Positions 1 to 8,748 of a DNA stretch of 64,000 nucleotides are shown here, one piece after another (within the stretch, counting starts at the first letter, position 1; every line of letters starts with the position of its first letter). The notes under the pieces were generated by a model. It ran no database searches and was not told where the DNA came from. It saw nothing but the letters and a program-made list of their open reading frames with translations. The position numbers and the translations under genes were made by a program. The stretch covers positions 124,001 to 188,000 of the forward strand of contig CAZLMG010000004.1 of NCBI GenBank assembly GCA_964560765.1, read 5' to 3'. The stretch comes from CAZLMG01 sp964560765 (lineage in GTDB: Bacteria > Bdellovibrionota_B > Oligoflexia > Oligoflexales > CAZLMG01).

Positions 1-631
1 ACGATTGGCGGTCGTATTCCGCCAACAGAGACTGCCGAAGTTCCAAGCCTTTTTCACGAGTTAGGGACGGCGCCTGACCGTGCATGATGATCTGTTCCAA
101 ATCACGATAGGCACGATCCAGCTGGTCGTTAACGATGAAGTATTGGTATTCTTCCGCCTTTTCGATCTCATTTCGCGCATTTTGAAAGCGGCGCCACCGG
201 GTTGCCAGTTCATCTGTGCCGCGCTGCTCGAGGCGGGTCCAGATGGCGTGCAGGTCCGGAGGAAAAATGAAAATCGAAGTCATCCGCTCCAAATGTGGCT
301 TGGCCTTCATAAAACCCTGGACATCAATTTCCAGGAGCGCCTTGTGCCCCCGATCGGCGATCTTACGCAATTCCGACCGGCTTGTGCCGTAAAGGTTGCC
401 ATGGACGTTGGCCCACTCCAACAGATCGCCTTCGGCGATGCGCTGGTGAAACACATCCTCGGATATGTAATGGTAGTGAAGACCCTCAACCTCGGCCGGG
501 CGGCGCTGACGCGAGGTTAAGCTGACGGAAATTTCAATTTCCGGATGCTCGGCCACTAAGCGGCGATTGAGTGTCGTCTTGCCCGTCCCTGAGGCGGCGG
601 AAACTACGAATATATGTTCCAGTCGTGCCAT
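1..631 (-). CDS. gmk: Guanylate kinase, C-terminus cut by window edge
   Basis: Phosphorylates GMP to GDP with ATP in the cytoplasm (purine salvage and GTP supply). The minus frame from ATG at 631 reads without a stop to the window edge, giving 210 residues, close to the usual 205-215, so only the last few residues are missing. The P-loop SAASGTGKTT lies at residues 11-20. The GMP-binding segment SLTSRQRRPAEVEG and the following YHYIS match the family. It lies directly downstream of yicC, a very common pairing. The ribosome binding site is weak. Confidence 0.93.
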   Translation of the reverse strand, partial: MARLEHIFVVSAASGTGKTTLNRRLVAEHPEIEISVSLTSRQRRPAEVEGLHYHYISEDVFHQRIAEGDLLEWANVHGNLYGTSRSELRKIADRGHKALLEIDVQGFMKAKPHLERMTSIFIFPPDLHAIWTRLEQRGTDELATRWRRFQNARNEIEKAEEYQYFIVNDQLDRAYRDLEQIIMHGQAPSLTREKGLELRQSLLAEYDRQS

Positions 632-646
632 TCTGCGCGATTTACC

Positions 647-1582
647 CTATTCGATGTTCTGAACCTGTTGTCGCAGACGCTCGATAGTCTCTTTGATCTG
701 CATCGTATAATGAGACACAGAGGTTTGTACTGCCTTATTCGACATGGTATTCACCTCCCGATGCATCTCTTGGCAAAGAAAGTCCAGCCGCCGCCCCACC
801 GGTTCGGCCTTGCTGAGTTGCTCTAAGAAGTCCTGTTCATGGCTTGTCATACGGGTGATTTCTTCAGCGATGTCACTCTTATCCGCCAATACGGTGATCT
901 CAAATGCTAAGCGATCTTCGGGCAACTCACCGACCTTTAAGCCGCCATCCTTCAGTTGTTGCCACAGAGACTCCACTCGCTTTCGGTACTGGGCATGGAC
1001 GTTCGCGCGAATGGTCGTGGTTTCGGTGGCGATGGCTTCTCGGGCCTTACCAATTTCAAGAATCATGTCGCGTAGGACCGATTCCAAGCGAGCACCTTCG
1101 GCCGCGCGCATGGAGATGAGGCTTTGAGCCGCCTGCCGCACTGCCTGCAAGATCCCCTGACGATGAGCCTCAATCAAATCTTGTTTGCCAGCACTTCTAG
1201 AACCACTTTCTAGAACGCCTTCCAAGCGCAAGAGGTGGGAGATGCTGAGTGCCGAACCAGCATCCCAGAGTCCAGCCTGTCGCTGACGTTCCTGGACGGT
1301 CGTCGCCAACCGCAGATAGTGATCCAAGGCCACCGCATTCAGGCGTGGAAGTTCCTCAACATCCGTTTCCGTCACAACTTCCAGAAAGATATCTACTTTA
1401 CCGCGTGCAAGGAGTTCCTTCGCGAGCGCAATGACTTCCGACTCCAGAGCCATGACGGAACGCGGCAGCCTGACATTGACCTCCAGAAAGCGAGAGTTCA
1501 GGCTTTTCAGTTCGCAGCTATAGCGGGTCTTGTTTTGGAGGCTTTCACCAAACCCATAAGCGGTCATGCTTCGAATCGGCAA
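647..1582 (-). CDS. yicC: YicC/YloC family endoribonuclease
   Basis: Full-length member (311 aa) of the YicC family, whose E. coli member has been reported as an endoribonuclease acting on RNA. The N-terminus has the family signature IRSMTAYG, followed by SLNSRFLEV and LPRSV. The C-terminal DUF1732 part ends with GRRLDFLCQEMHREVNTMSNK, which is nearly invariant in the family. The start is a TTG at 1582 with GGGGAGG about 8 bases upstream; an internal ATG at 1567 would remove the usual first residues. Only 15 bases separate it from gmk, so the two are probably co-transcribed. Confidence 0.93.
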   Translation of the reverse strand: MPIRSMTAYGFGESLQNKTRYSCELKSLNSRFLEVNVRLPRSVMALESEVIALAKELLARGKVDIFLEVVTETDVEELPRLNAVALDHYLRLATTVQERQRQAGLWDAGSALSISHLLRLEGVLESGSRSAGKQDLIEAHRQGILQAVRQAAQSLISMRAAEGARLESVLRDMILEIGKAREAIATETTTIRANVHAQYRKRVESLWQQLKDGGLKVGELPEDRLAFEITVLADKSDIAEEITRMTSHEQDFLEQLSKAEPVGRRLDFLCQEMHREVNTMSNKAVQTSVSHYTMQIKETIERLRQQVQNIE

Positions 1583-1692
1583 TGGCTATCCTCCCCTGAT
1601 GCAAGCACTGATGTCTGTTCCCAATTGCGGCTGAGGAAAGATAGATAGCAGCTTTATGTCGAGAAAACAAACCAGCAGGCGGCAGCCGCGAC

Positions 1693-2307
1693 CTAACGCC
1701 CTGCCTTTTTCAGCTCAGCCTCGATAGCCCCCGTGAGTTCGGGCGCTAAAGGTTCTACTCCGGACTTGAAGCGCCCCACCACTTGACCACGCCCGTCTAT
1801 CAAGAACTTCTCAAAATTCCAAGAAATTTCAGCACCTTTCAGCACTGGACTGGACTGTGTCAGATACTGGAAAAGCGGTTCCTTCTGCGCTCCCTTGACG
1901 ACAATCTTGGAAAACAAAGGAAACTTGACCTTGAACTTCAGATCACAAAATTTGGCGATCTCTGCCTCGCTTCCTGGCTCCTGCGCCCCGAAGTCATTGC
2001 TTGGAAAGGCGAGTACGGTGAAACCTCGGCTTCGATAACGATCATACAACTCCTGCATGCCCGCATACTGGGGAGTGTAACCACAAGCAGACGCGGTGTT
2101 TGCAATCAGAGCCACAGTTCCCTGAAACTCGGACAGCTTGCGATCCTTGCCGGAAATATCCTTAACGGTAAACTCGTAAGCACTCATAACGGTTCCCTCC
2201 AATTTATCCGCGTAACAAAAACCGCCCAACGCCAGCACGCTGAATGGGCTTATTAAGAACAATGCTGCGACCATCTTTTTGCCCAGCCGCGAACGCCGTG
2301 CCATCAT
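1693..2307 (-). CDS. Exported glutathione-peroxidase-like thiol peroxidase
   Basis: Predicted to reduce hydroperoxides. The start at ATG 2307 has GGAGGG just upstream. The first 35 residues form a signal peptide (charged MMARRSRLGKK, hydrophobic core, ending near CYA), so the enzyme acts outside the cytoplasm. The family signature NTASACGYTPQY carries the peroxidatic residue as cysteine, not selenocysteine. The glutamine (FPSNDFGAQEPGS) and tryptophan (WNFEKFLI) of the catalytic triad are present. As in many bacterial homologues the reductant is probably thioredoxin-like (inference). Its first 104 bases overlap the 3' end of the upstream gene in another frame. Confidence 0.9.
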   Translation of the reverse strand: MMARRSRLGKKMVAALFLISPFSVLALGGFCYADKLEGTVMSAYEFTVKDISGKDRKLSEFQGTVALIANTASACGYTPQYAGMQELYDRYRSRGFTVLAFPSNDFGAQEPGSEAEIAKFCDLKFKVKFPLFSKIVVKGAQKEPLFQYLTQSSPVLKGAEISWNFEKFLIDGRGQVVGRFKSGVEPLAPELTGAIEAELKKAGR

Positions 2308-3343
2308 ATCCCCTCCTTGCAAACCCGTGATTGCGCAGCCGCGGAAACCGCGATTGCACATACTGATCCAAGTCCAATTGTGATTGCCGATCTAGCCTTA
2401 ACAGGGCCCCCGTCTGTCCTGCAATCCCCTCTTCGGCAGCGGACGGCCAAACCTCAACGCCACCAAGACGCTGCTTTTCCAGCTTTTGATGAAAACCCTT
2501 CAGCACACCCATGCAATAACTGGCGCGCGAGCTTCGCCCCGCTAGCTCTGGCCGACTTCGCTGAAACTCCCGCCAGAGGGTTATCACCCGCTCTTCGAGA
2601 AAATGATACACATACTCTGCCATGCTGGTGTTCACCGGCGTGCCGATCAGATCCATGGCTCGGAATTCTTCGCCCTGCTGGGGATCGAAGTAGTTCGTGT
2701 AGATGATCCGCACAAAAAAGAAATCGTTGAGGATCGAAACTATCATCGACTGGTAGCGCTCTAGTCGCTTCTTTCGCAAATAGACGATGCGATGCACGCA
2801 GTCCTCATGAACTCCAGAAGAGTAACGATCGAGGCCGTAGCGAGCCGACAACTCGCGCAGGCGCTGCATGGCCAAGAGAGACTCATGCTCATTATTTGAT
2901 GCGGCTAGTGCCATCAGTTTCTCGGCTTTGCGCAACATCCGATCTGTTTCCGAGTCCTTCACAACCTCGAGTCGATTGACGATGGCCTCCTCAAGCTGCA
3001 CATCGGCAGTCCGGGCCCAGCAGGCAACGCGCAAGGCATCGCAAGCCAAACGAAAGTATCGTCCGTGCCCATCCGCAACTTTGAGAACTTCGGTCACATA
3101 TTGGTGCGCCATCTCATGCTTCAGCACCTCCTGCACCACATCCCAAGGGAATTGCAGAATCAAACGCACGGAAAGGCGGATCTCGCGCAGGGACGCATCC
3201 CAGCTACCGAGGATGCGTTCATTGTCCGTCAAGTCTATCACCGGACGACGCAACTTCACCCGGTAGTACCAACACAGGTGTTCATGCTCACGATACAGTC
3301 GTTCAACGACCCGTCTGTGGTCCACAGCGCTTTGCTCACTCAA
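2204..3343 (-). CDS. SprT-like zinc metalloprotein with DUF2786
   Basis: 379 aa. Near residue 77 the motif HEMAHQY (HExxH) marks a SprT-like zinc-metallopeptidase fold. The mid-part, ETDRMLRKAEKLMALAASNN, resembles DUF2786. The C-terminal GRSIVLNKPI-type tail is what this family usually ends with, which supports the long version of the ORF. The ORF runs 104 bases into the peroxidase gene in a different frame. Function is unknown; a protein- or peptide-cleaving role is inferred from the metal-site motif only. No signal peptide, so cytoplasmic. Confidence 0.8.
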   Translation of the reverse strand: MSEQSAVDHRRVVERLYREHEHLCWYYRVKLRRPVIDLTDNERILGSWDASLREIRLSVRLILQFPWDVVQEVLKHEMAHQYVTEVLKVADGHGRYFRLACDALRVACWARTADVQLEEAIVNRLEVVKDSETDRMLRKAEKLMALAASNNEHESLLAMQRLRELSARYGLDRYSSGVHEDCVHRIVYLRKKRLERYQSMIVSILNDFFFVRIIYTNYFDPQQGEEFRAMDLIGTPVNTSMAEYVYHFLEERVITLWREFQRSRPELAGRSSRASYCMGVLKGFHQKLEKQRLGGVEVWPSAAEEGIAGQTGALLRLDRQSQLDLDQYVQSRFPRLRNHGFARRGYDGTAFAAGQKDGRSIVLNKPIQRAGVGRFLLRG

Positions 3344-3477
3344 GAAAGATCGCCCTCCCAGTGCTAATCAGGGCCAATTTAACCACGTGGCACAAAATCT
3401 GACCACAGCAACTCATCCACAGCCACAGCAGCCATGGCATCGACCAGAAAAAGCAAGTGATCTCGGCCTCACAGAGG

Positions 3478-3493
3478 TGGCACGGCGGCTGCA
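3478..3493 (+). promoter_or_regulatory. Predicted sigma-54 promoter
   Basis: TGGCACGGCGGCTGCA matches the RpoN consensus TGGCACG-N4-TTGCA with one mismatch (C for T at the first base of the -12 box) and correct GG-N10-GC spacing. Predicted transcription start near 3505, about 42 bases before the first gene of the downstream operon. Confidence 0.68.
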
Positions 3494-3546
3494 ACTTCAC
3501 CAGCTAAGCCAAAGGGCGAAGTCTGCAAATGAAGCGGGGAGGAAAA

Positions 3547-4542
3547 ATGCAACAAAGAATCTGCCAAGGCCTAGTTTGGATCGCCACCCTGTGCCTCAGC
3601 ACGAATATGACCGCCGTAGCCAGTGACCTTCCTCGCCTCGTGGCGAAGGAGCGAGACTATCATCTGCTACTTAATCAACCAGGGCTGGCGTCCGCCGAGC
3701 GCGATTCACAAGTCCCCCTGCCGGACTGTGCCGGCTTATTGCAAAAGCTGGAGCGCTCGCGCCAACAACTCGAATATTGCAGTCGCCAAGGTCGGCAACC
3801 GGAGGCCCTGTGCGCCCTACTTGCCGAAGATCTGAGGCGAGCGATACAGGACGGTGCGCAACATGCCACCAGCTCCATGAGCAACGATGTGATCCAACAT
3901 TGGCGGCTTTCGATATCGAACCGCCACACCGAACATTCCATGACTGCCTATGCCCAAGCTCACGGCCTGGTGGTGGATCAGTTAAGAATGCTACGGCTGG
4001 AAGCCTTGATGCATGTCGATGCCAGCCTCCAGCCGAGGGAGACGTCATTCAGTGCACGGCTACAACAAGTCCCGAAGTTAGCATGGCTCCCGCAACTACG
4101 GGTGCAGGAGTTCTCTGAAGACGACATCGTGATCACCACCAACGATCGCCTAACGACTTGCGAATTGCTCGGCGGGCAAGTCACGCTAAACCTAAAGAGC
4201 GAAGGCTCATTCACCTACCAACTGCCGCAAAACTGGCAACGGGCGCAAGCGCATTGGCTGGTTCATGAAAAACTACAGCGCTTGAGTCGGCAAAGCCCAA
4301 CCAGTCCATGGCTGCTACCACTCATGGTTGGCTTCTTGCTCGGACAGAGCCCCATGTTGCAAGGCGTCGCCGAGCCAAACGCGCAGGAGCTGCTGACACT
4401 CGCTCTGATCCACGCCGACTTTGCCGCCCAGGCGGTGGAGCCCTATGTCTACGCCAATGTCTGGGAGCTTGCAGCGAGGTTGCCTCAGACCATGCGGCGA
4501 CTCACCAGCACGTGGGAAATGCAAGGGAGCTTTCATCCATGA
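3547..4542 (+). CDS. Unknown exported protein, first gene of sigma-54 operon
   Basis: 331 aa from ATG 3547, preceded by GGGGAGGAAAA; an upstream in-frame ATG at 3529 lacks this spacing. A signal peptide (MQQRICQGLVWIATLCLS...AVAS) indicates export without a lipobox. The mature part is helical and cysteine-containing (DCAGLL, YCSRQ, LCALL, TTCELL), ending in a long hydrophobic/alpha region. No family recognised. Its stop overlaps the next ATG (ATGA), so the four genes 3547-5982 appear translationally coupled and probably act together in the envelope. Confidence 0.75.
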   Translation: MQQRICQGLVWIATLCLSTNMTAVASDLPRLVAKERDYHLLLNQPGLASAERDSQVPLPDCAGLLQKLERSRQQLEYCSRQGRQPEALCALLAEDLRRAIQDGAQHATSSMSNDVIQHWRLSISNRHTEHSMTAYAQAHGLVVDQLRMLRLEALMHVDASLQPRETSFSARLQQVPKLAWLPQLRVQEFSEDDIVITTNDRLTTCELLGGQVTLNLKSEGSFTYQLPQNWQRAQAHWLVHEKLQRLSRQSPTSPWLLPLMVGFLLGQSPMLQGVAEPNAQELLTLALIHADFAAQAVEPYVYANVWELAARLPQTMRRLTSTWEMQGSFHP

Positions 4543-4817
4543 GACTAGAATCTAGAAGACGAATCCGAGCGTTTGCAAGCGCTCTTCCGTTGGCTATCTT
4601 GGCGAGTTGCCAACAAGGTACCGCCCGCAAGTCGCCAAACTCCACTCACTGCGAAGCCTGGGCGAAGGCATCGCCTTGCGTCCAAGAACTCTTGAGCAAT
4701 CAGCCGGAAACGCACCAGCATCCGGTACTTTTGGGATATCGCTTGTGGTCCGAATGCCGGATGACGCCAGATCTTCTTCCGCACATCAGCTGTTGGTTCC
4801 AGGAGATCGACCAATGA
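4539..4817 (+). CDS. Small lipoprotein in sigma-54 operon
   Basis: 92 aa. N-terminal RLESRRRIRAF, a hydrophobic stretch and the lipobox LASC predict a lipoprotein with cysteine near residue 24. The mature part is short with four further cysteines (HCEAW, PCVQELL, ECRM, SCWFQEI), suggesting disulfides. Start and stop overlap the neighbouring genes by ATGA. No family recognised. Confidence 0.7.
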   Translation: MRLESRRRIRAFASALPLAILASCQQGTARKSPNSTHCEAWAKASPCVQELLSNQPETHQHPVLLGYRLWSECRMTPDLLPHISCWFQEIDQ

Positions 4818-5284
4818 GAATCTCGCATGCGTTATCATTTGTCGTGATCACTGCATTGGCTTGCTTCGCTCTTCCGTCGGCATGGCATCCCCCATACTCC
4901 AAGACTTCGACAACGCTCAAAGAATACAATCGCACACCGAACACACGATCGGCACCAGCACCAACTGAGGCCAATGTGTGGTCAAAGCGGCCGACTGCAG
5001 TCACTGCACCCGGAACTCGAGGTATTGCCGCACCCTTGGTGGCGAGAATAAGCCTCGAGCAAGACATTCGCACCCTCGAGACCTGGAGCCACTCCGAACT
5101 GCAGTCAGCGCTCACTGAGGTTAGAGAACGCTTGCAAGTTGAATCTTGGATCGAACGTGCCAATGCCGGCGAGCTGTCCAGTCAAGAGCTGGAGCTCCTT
5201 CAGCAGATCATGCACCAGGAGGATGTTCTGAAGCTGGCCCTGCTTCGACGTCAGCTCGCAACCTTGGAAAGGGACCATTTCTGA
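4814..5284 (+). CDS. Small exported or membrane-anchored protein
   Basis: 156 aa. One N-terminal hydrophobic segment (signal peptide or anchor) is followed by a Pro/Thr/Ser-rich linker. A charged, strongly helical C-terminal third (around LEQDIRTLETWSHSELQ to LRRQLATLERD) looks like a coiled coil and may bind a partner from the same operon (inference). It overlaps both neighbours (ATGA upstream, TGATG downstream). No family recognised. Confidence 0.7.
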   Translation: MRISHALSFVVITALACFALPSAWHPPYSKTSTTLKEYNRTPNTRSAPAPTEANVWSKRPTAVTAPGTRGIAAPLVARISLEQDIRTLETWSHSELQSALTEVRERLQVESWIERANAGELSSQELELLQQIMHQEDVLKLALLRRQLATLERDHF

Positions 5285-5982
5285 TGCTAGGCGCGCATAT
5301 TTATCTGGGGATCATCCTGACGCTGACAGCAGGGCTACAGGCGTTCGCGCAAGAAACAAGTGAACCCTTGATAGCACGACTGCGATCACAACAAACAGAA
5401 TCCTGGCAAATCACCTGCCCGGACATTCGAGCCCGGCATACTGCAGCGGTACAATTGCTGTCCACCCTGGAAAAGAACATCGCCTATCTGCATCAGTTGG
5501 AACAGCAGGTCCCGCTTCCGACCGCAGATATTTCCAATCTGCAAATCGTTATCGATGGTCTTGCCCATCGACTCGAATCAACCTATCCATCGCACTGGGA
5601 CCAGGCCACCAACGAGCTCACATTCTTCTGGAACATTGAGCTGCCACCCTATCGCGAGTCCATCGGCAACGTCGTCGTCGAGCGCCAGCGCTTCCATATT
5701 GATGGAGTGACGCCAGAAACGCTGAAATGGGGAAGTGCGATCTGGGCCTTTGCCGAAGCGCCCCACCCCATTCGCTGGCGCGCGCAAGGAGCAGGGATTG
5801 AGTGGCGCGTTGCACTATCGGCAACTCACATTTGCGTTGATTTGCAACCATTGCATGTGGACGGAGAGATCTTTGTCCGCTCAATATTTCGTCACAAGAA
5901 CTTGACTGCAATCATCGATCCAAACTTTGAAATCAGCGATCGCGGGCGTCCGTACCCGTTTTACCTCGAGCTGTGGCCATAG
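5284..5982 (+). CDS. Unknown secreted protein, last gene of operon
   Basis: 232 aa with a clear signal peptide (MLGAHIYLGIILTLTAGLQAFAQ). The mature protein begins with a helical region containing a cysteine (ITCPDIRARH) and continues with beta-rich sequence (FFWNIELPPYRES, RWRAQGAGIEWRVALS). No family recognised. It starts inside the previous stop codon (TGATG). The operon is followed by a separate ABC exporter after 75 bases, so joint transcription is possible but unproven. Confidence 0.7.
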   Translation: MLGAHIYLGIILTLTAGLQAFAQETSEPLIARLRSQQTESWQITCPDIRARHTAAVQLLSTLEKNIAYLHQLEQQVPLPTADISNLQIVIDGLAHRLESTYPSHWDQATNELTFFWNIELPPYRESIGNVVVERQRFHIDGVTPETLKWGSAIWAFAEAPHPIRWRAQGAGIEWRVALSATHICVDLQPLHVDGEIFVRSIFRHKNLTAIIDPNFEISDRGRPYPFYLELWP

Positions 5983-6057
5983 CCTCAACCGTCCTCTTGC
6001 CCCGGTTCCAACGAAAGCATAGACTGTGCCTTCCGTGAATCGCTCGCAAGGAACCCC

Positions 6058-7116
6058 ATGGCTATTCTGCAAGCAATGCAAGTCAGCAAGACTTATCGAA
6101 CCTTTCGCAAGGAAGAAGGCCTTTCGGCCAGCTTTCGCTCCCTTGTGCGTCGCCAGCACGTGGATGTACCAGCTCTGCGCTCGGCGTCCTTTAACATTGA
6201 GCGGGGTGAGTTCGTCGGCCTACTGGGACCCAACGGAGCCGGGAAGACAACGTTACTGAAGATCATGACTGGTTTGATTCAGCCCACTGCCGGCCGCGCC
6301 GTCGCCTTTGAAACGTTCGACACCAGGTCGCGCAACCCCGAGTACCTTCGTCGCATCGGCCTGGTCATGGGACAACGCAATCAATTGAACCCTGATTTGC
6401 CGGCCATCGAATCGTTCCGCTTAGCGCAAGCCATTTACGACATCGATGATCGAGCCTTCCAGGCGCGACTTTCCGAGTGCATGCAGCTGTTTGCCGCCCA
6501 CGAAAAGCTAAATGTTCCCGTGCGCAAACTATCTCTCGGCGAGCGAATGAAGATGGAAATCACTCTGTCTCTGCTGCATCGGCCTGAGTTGCTGTTTTTG
6601 GATGAGCCGACCATCGGCCTGGATTTTCAAGCCTCGGCACAGATTCGACAATTTCTCAGTAACGCTAATTCCCAATTAGGCGTGACAGTCGTACTGACGA
6701 GTCATTACACCAAAGATATCGAAGAGCTATGCAAACGCGTCATTGTCATCAATACCGGCAGTGTCGTATTCGATGGCCAACTCGACGAACTGGACGATCG
6801 CCTCCATGGCGAGAAGATCGTCAGCATGAAAATCCCGATTAGCCTGCTGCCCGAGATGACTGCCTTTGTGCAACAGCGAAGTTTGCCGCATCAAGTGCGA
6901 AGAGAGATGACGGGTGAGCAGATTGAATTTGAGTGGAATTGTTCATCCATGCAGTTATCGCCGCTTCTGGCGCAGGTCCTGCACCAGTGCCGTCCAGACC
7001 GGGTCACAAATTTGAATATTAGTGACCGGCCGCTTGAAGAGATATTCCGAGACCTCTATCGGAGGTCGAGCGCGATGGCGGCATCGGATTCTTCAGAAGT
7101 GGGGCGAGGACGCTGA
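6058..7116 (+). CDS. ABC exporter ATP-binding protein (COG4586 type)
   Basis: 352 aa cytoplasmic ATPase of an ABC-2 exporter. Walker A GPNGAGKTTLLK, signature LSLGERMKME and Walker B LLFLDEPTIGLD are intact, with the switch histidine in TSHYTKDIEELC. The long N-terminal extension before the Walker A and the C-terminal regulatory part fit the COG4586 group, which pairs with two unlike ABC-2 permeases, exactly the two genes that follow. The substrate cannot be told from sequence; related systems export drugs or envelope compounds. Confidence 0.9.
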   Translation: MAILQAMQVSKTYRTFRKEEGLSASFRSLVRRQHVDVPALRSASFNIERGEFVGLLGPNGAGKTTLLKIMTGLIQPTAGRAVAFETFDTRSRNPEYLRRIGLVMGQRNQLNPDLPAIESFRLAQAIYDIDDRAFQARLSECMQLFAAHEKLNVPVRKLSLGERMKMEITLSLLHRPELLFLDEPTIGLDFQASAQIRQFLSNANSQLGVTVVLTSHYTKDIEELCKRVIVINTGSVVFDGQLDELDDRLHGEKIVSMKIPISLLPEMTAFVQQRSLPHQVRREMTGEQIEFEWNCSSMQLSPLLAQVLHQCRPDRVTNLNISDRPLEEIFRDLYRRSSAMAASDSSEVGRGR

Positions 7117-7118
7117 GG

Positions 7119-7940
7119 GTGAGCCGCTTGTCTTCATACCTACGGACTGCCGCATTACATTATCGGCAACAGATTTCTGTCGAGCTCACCTATCGGGCCG
7201 GCTTGGCTCAAGTTTTTGTCGCCGAGTCCATCGCCTTATATGCCGTTTGCCTGTTTTGGCTGCAAGCAGCTAGCACCGCTGCGGCCGACCTAGGTTACGG
7301 TCGTGCGGTCATTATCGCATACTTTCTGATTGTGGCGGCGCAAGAGTTCATTCTGGTCAACCGTGCTAGTTACTATCTGAGTCAGGATATTCGTTCCGGA
7401 AAAATGAGTGCCGCGTTAGTTCGCCCATTCCCTTATATGGCGACTCAGCTGACCCGGGCCCTGGCCATCGGATCCGTACGAGTTGTCATGATTTCACCTC
7501 TGTTGTTGCTGGCACTGTGGTTGCTGCCGGAAATTTCGGCTGGCCCGCTTACGGATTTTTCGCAACGCTGGCATCTGTACTTAGCTGCACTTGCAGTCGC
7601 TATCCTCATGGATATCACGGCAAAGTTTTGCGTTGGCTTGCTGGCGTTTTCCATGACGCAGACTTGGGGGCCAGAGATTCTCTTCATCTCAGTTTATAGC
7701 GCCGGTGCAGGCATTCTCTATCCGATTGACTTATTGCCAAAGCCGCTATTGGTGGTCGCGCAATGCTTGCCGTTTTATTACGTGCAGGGTTTGCCTGCAC
7801 TGATTTTTTCAGGCCGACTGGAGCCGGGCGCTGTGTGGATAGAATTGATGCGTGGCTGCATCGTGCTCGCACTTACCGCATTCGCCGCCTGGAGCATGTG
7901 GCGTCGCGGCTTGACGAAGTATGAAGCGGTAGGAATTTGA
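7119..7940 (+). CDS. ABC-2 exporter permease, first subunit
   Basis: 273 aa, GTG start two bases after the ATPase stop. About six hydrophobic membrane helices. The pattern of an early helix pair, a cytoplasmic segment (LSQDIRSGKMSAALVRPFPY) and later helices matches the COG4587/DUF990-like permeases of three-gene ABC-2 exporters. It would form the inner-membrane pore with the next gene product. Confidence 0.83.
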   Translation: MSRLSSYLRTAALHYRQQISVELTYRAGLAQVFVAESIALYAVCLFWLQAASTAAADLGYGRAVIIAYFLIVAAQEFILVNRASYYLSQDIRSGKMSAALVRPFPYMATQLTRALAIGSVRVVMISPLLLLALWLLPEISAGPLTDFSQRWHLYLAALAVAILMDITAKFCVGLLAFSMTQTWGPEILFISVYSAGAGILYPIDLLPKPLLVVAQCLPFYYVQGLPALIFSGRLEPGAVWIELMRGCIVLALTAFAAWSMWRRGLTKYEAVGI

Positions 7941-7941
7941 A

Positions 7942-8748
7942 ATGAATTTTCGACACCTGTGGCGTCTGTTTTGCCAAACCTTTTCTTTGAGCTTCAGCGT
8001 GATGCTGATGTATCGACAGAATTTGATTTACTTCCTGCTGTTTGAGTCGATTTTTGTCTTTTCGCACTTTCTTTCGTTCGATATCGGACTAAATTTAGCT
8101 GGAGGAGCTATTGCTGGCTGGAATCGACCTCAGCTGTTTCTGCTACTAGCCATCAACACATTCAGCCATCTGCTGTTCATTTCATTTTTTATCGGCCCCA
8201 TATTTAATCTCAGCGACCACATTTGGAACGGAACCTTGGACTACGCCCTGATGAAGCCGCTGCCTGGCCCCATCGCCATTTACTTCACCAATCAATTCAT
8301 CATCTCCAACCTGCCGAACTTAGTCATCGCTTTCGGCTTGATGCTGTACTTTCTTGCGGAAAATGCCATTAACTGGTCCATTGGGAAGGCGCTCCTGCTC
8401 ATCGCTGCAACTTTTTTGGGCCTGGCAGTTCGCGTCGCACTTGCCGTGTTCATGATGGTGCCAGCGTTTTTTTCTGAGCGACTGACGGACGGTGAGGGCA
8501 GCTTCTGGTCGATCGCTGGGCTCGGGCGCTATCCCACTTCGATGTTTCCGCGGGTGCTGGAATACGTAGTGACCTACTTGATACCCGTGGGGATGATGGC
8601 TGCCATTCCCGCTCAAACCGTCACCGGTCAAGAGCACGCCGGCGCTCTGTTTGGCGCGCTCGTAGCCGGCGTCGTCTTCACCTGGTTGGCCTATGCATTT
8701 CTGCAATTTGGTTTGCGCAACTACAAGTCGGTCAACGCCGGACTTTGA
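7942..8748 (+). CDS. ABC-2 exporter permease, second subunit
   Basis: 268 aa, starting one base after the previous stop. Six predicted membrane helices and the coupling segment LSDHIWNGTLDYALMKPLPG are typical of the COG3694 partner permease. Completes the ATPase-permease-permease exporter. Its stop codon directly abuts the stop of the convergent dinB gene, leaving no room for a separate terminator. Confidence 0.83.
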   Translation: MNFRHLWRLFCQTFSLSFSVMLMYRQNLIYFLLFESIFVFSHFLSFDIGLNLAGGAIAGWNRPQLFLLLAINTFSHLLFISFFIGPIFNLSDHIWNGTLDYALMKPLPGPIAIYFTNQFIISNLPNLVIAFGLMLYFLAENAINWSIGKALLLIAATFLGLAVRVALAVFMMVPAFFSERLTDGEGSFWSIAGLGRYPTSMFPRVLEYVVTYLIPVGMMAAIPAQTVTGQEHAGALFGALVAGVVFTWLAYAFLQFGLRNYKSVNAGL

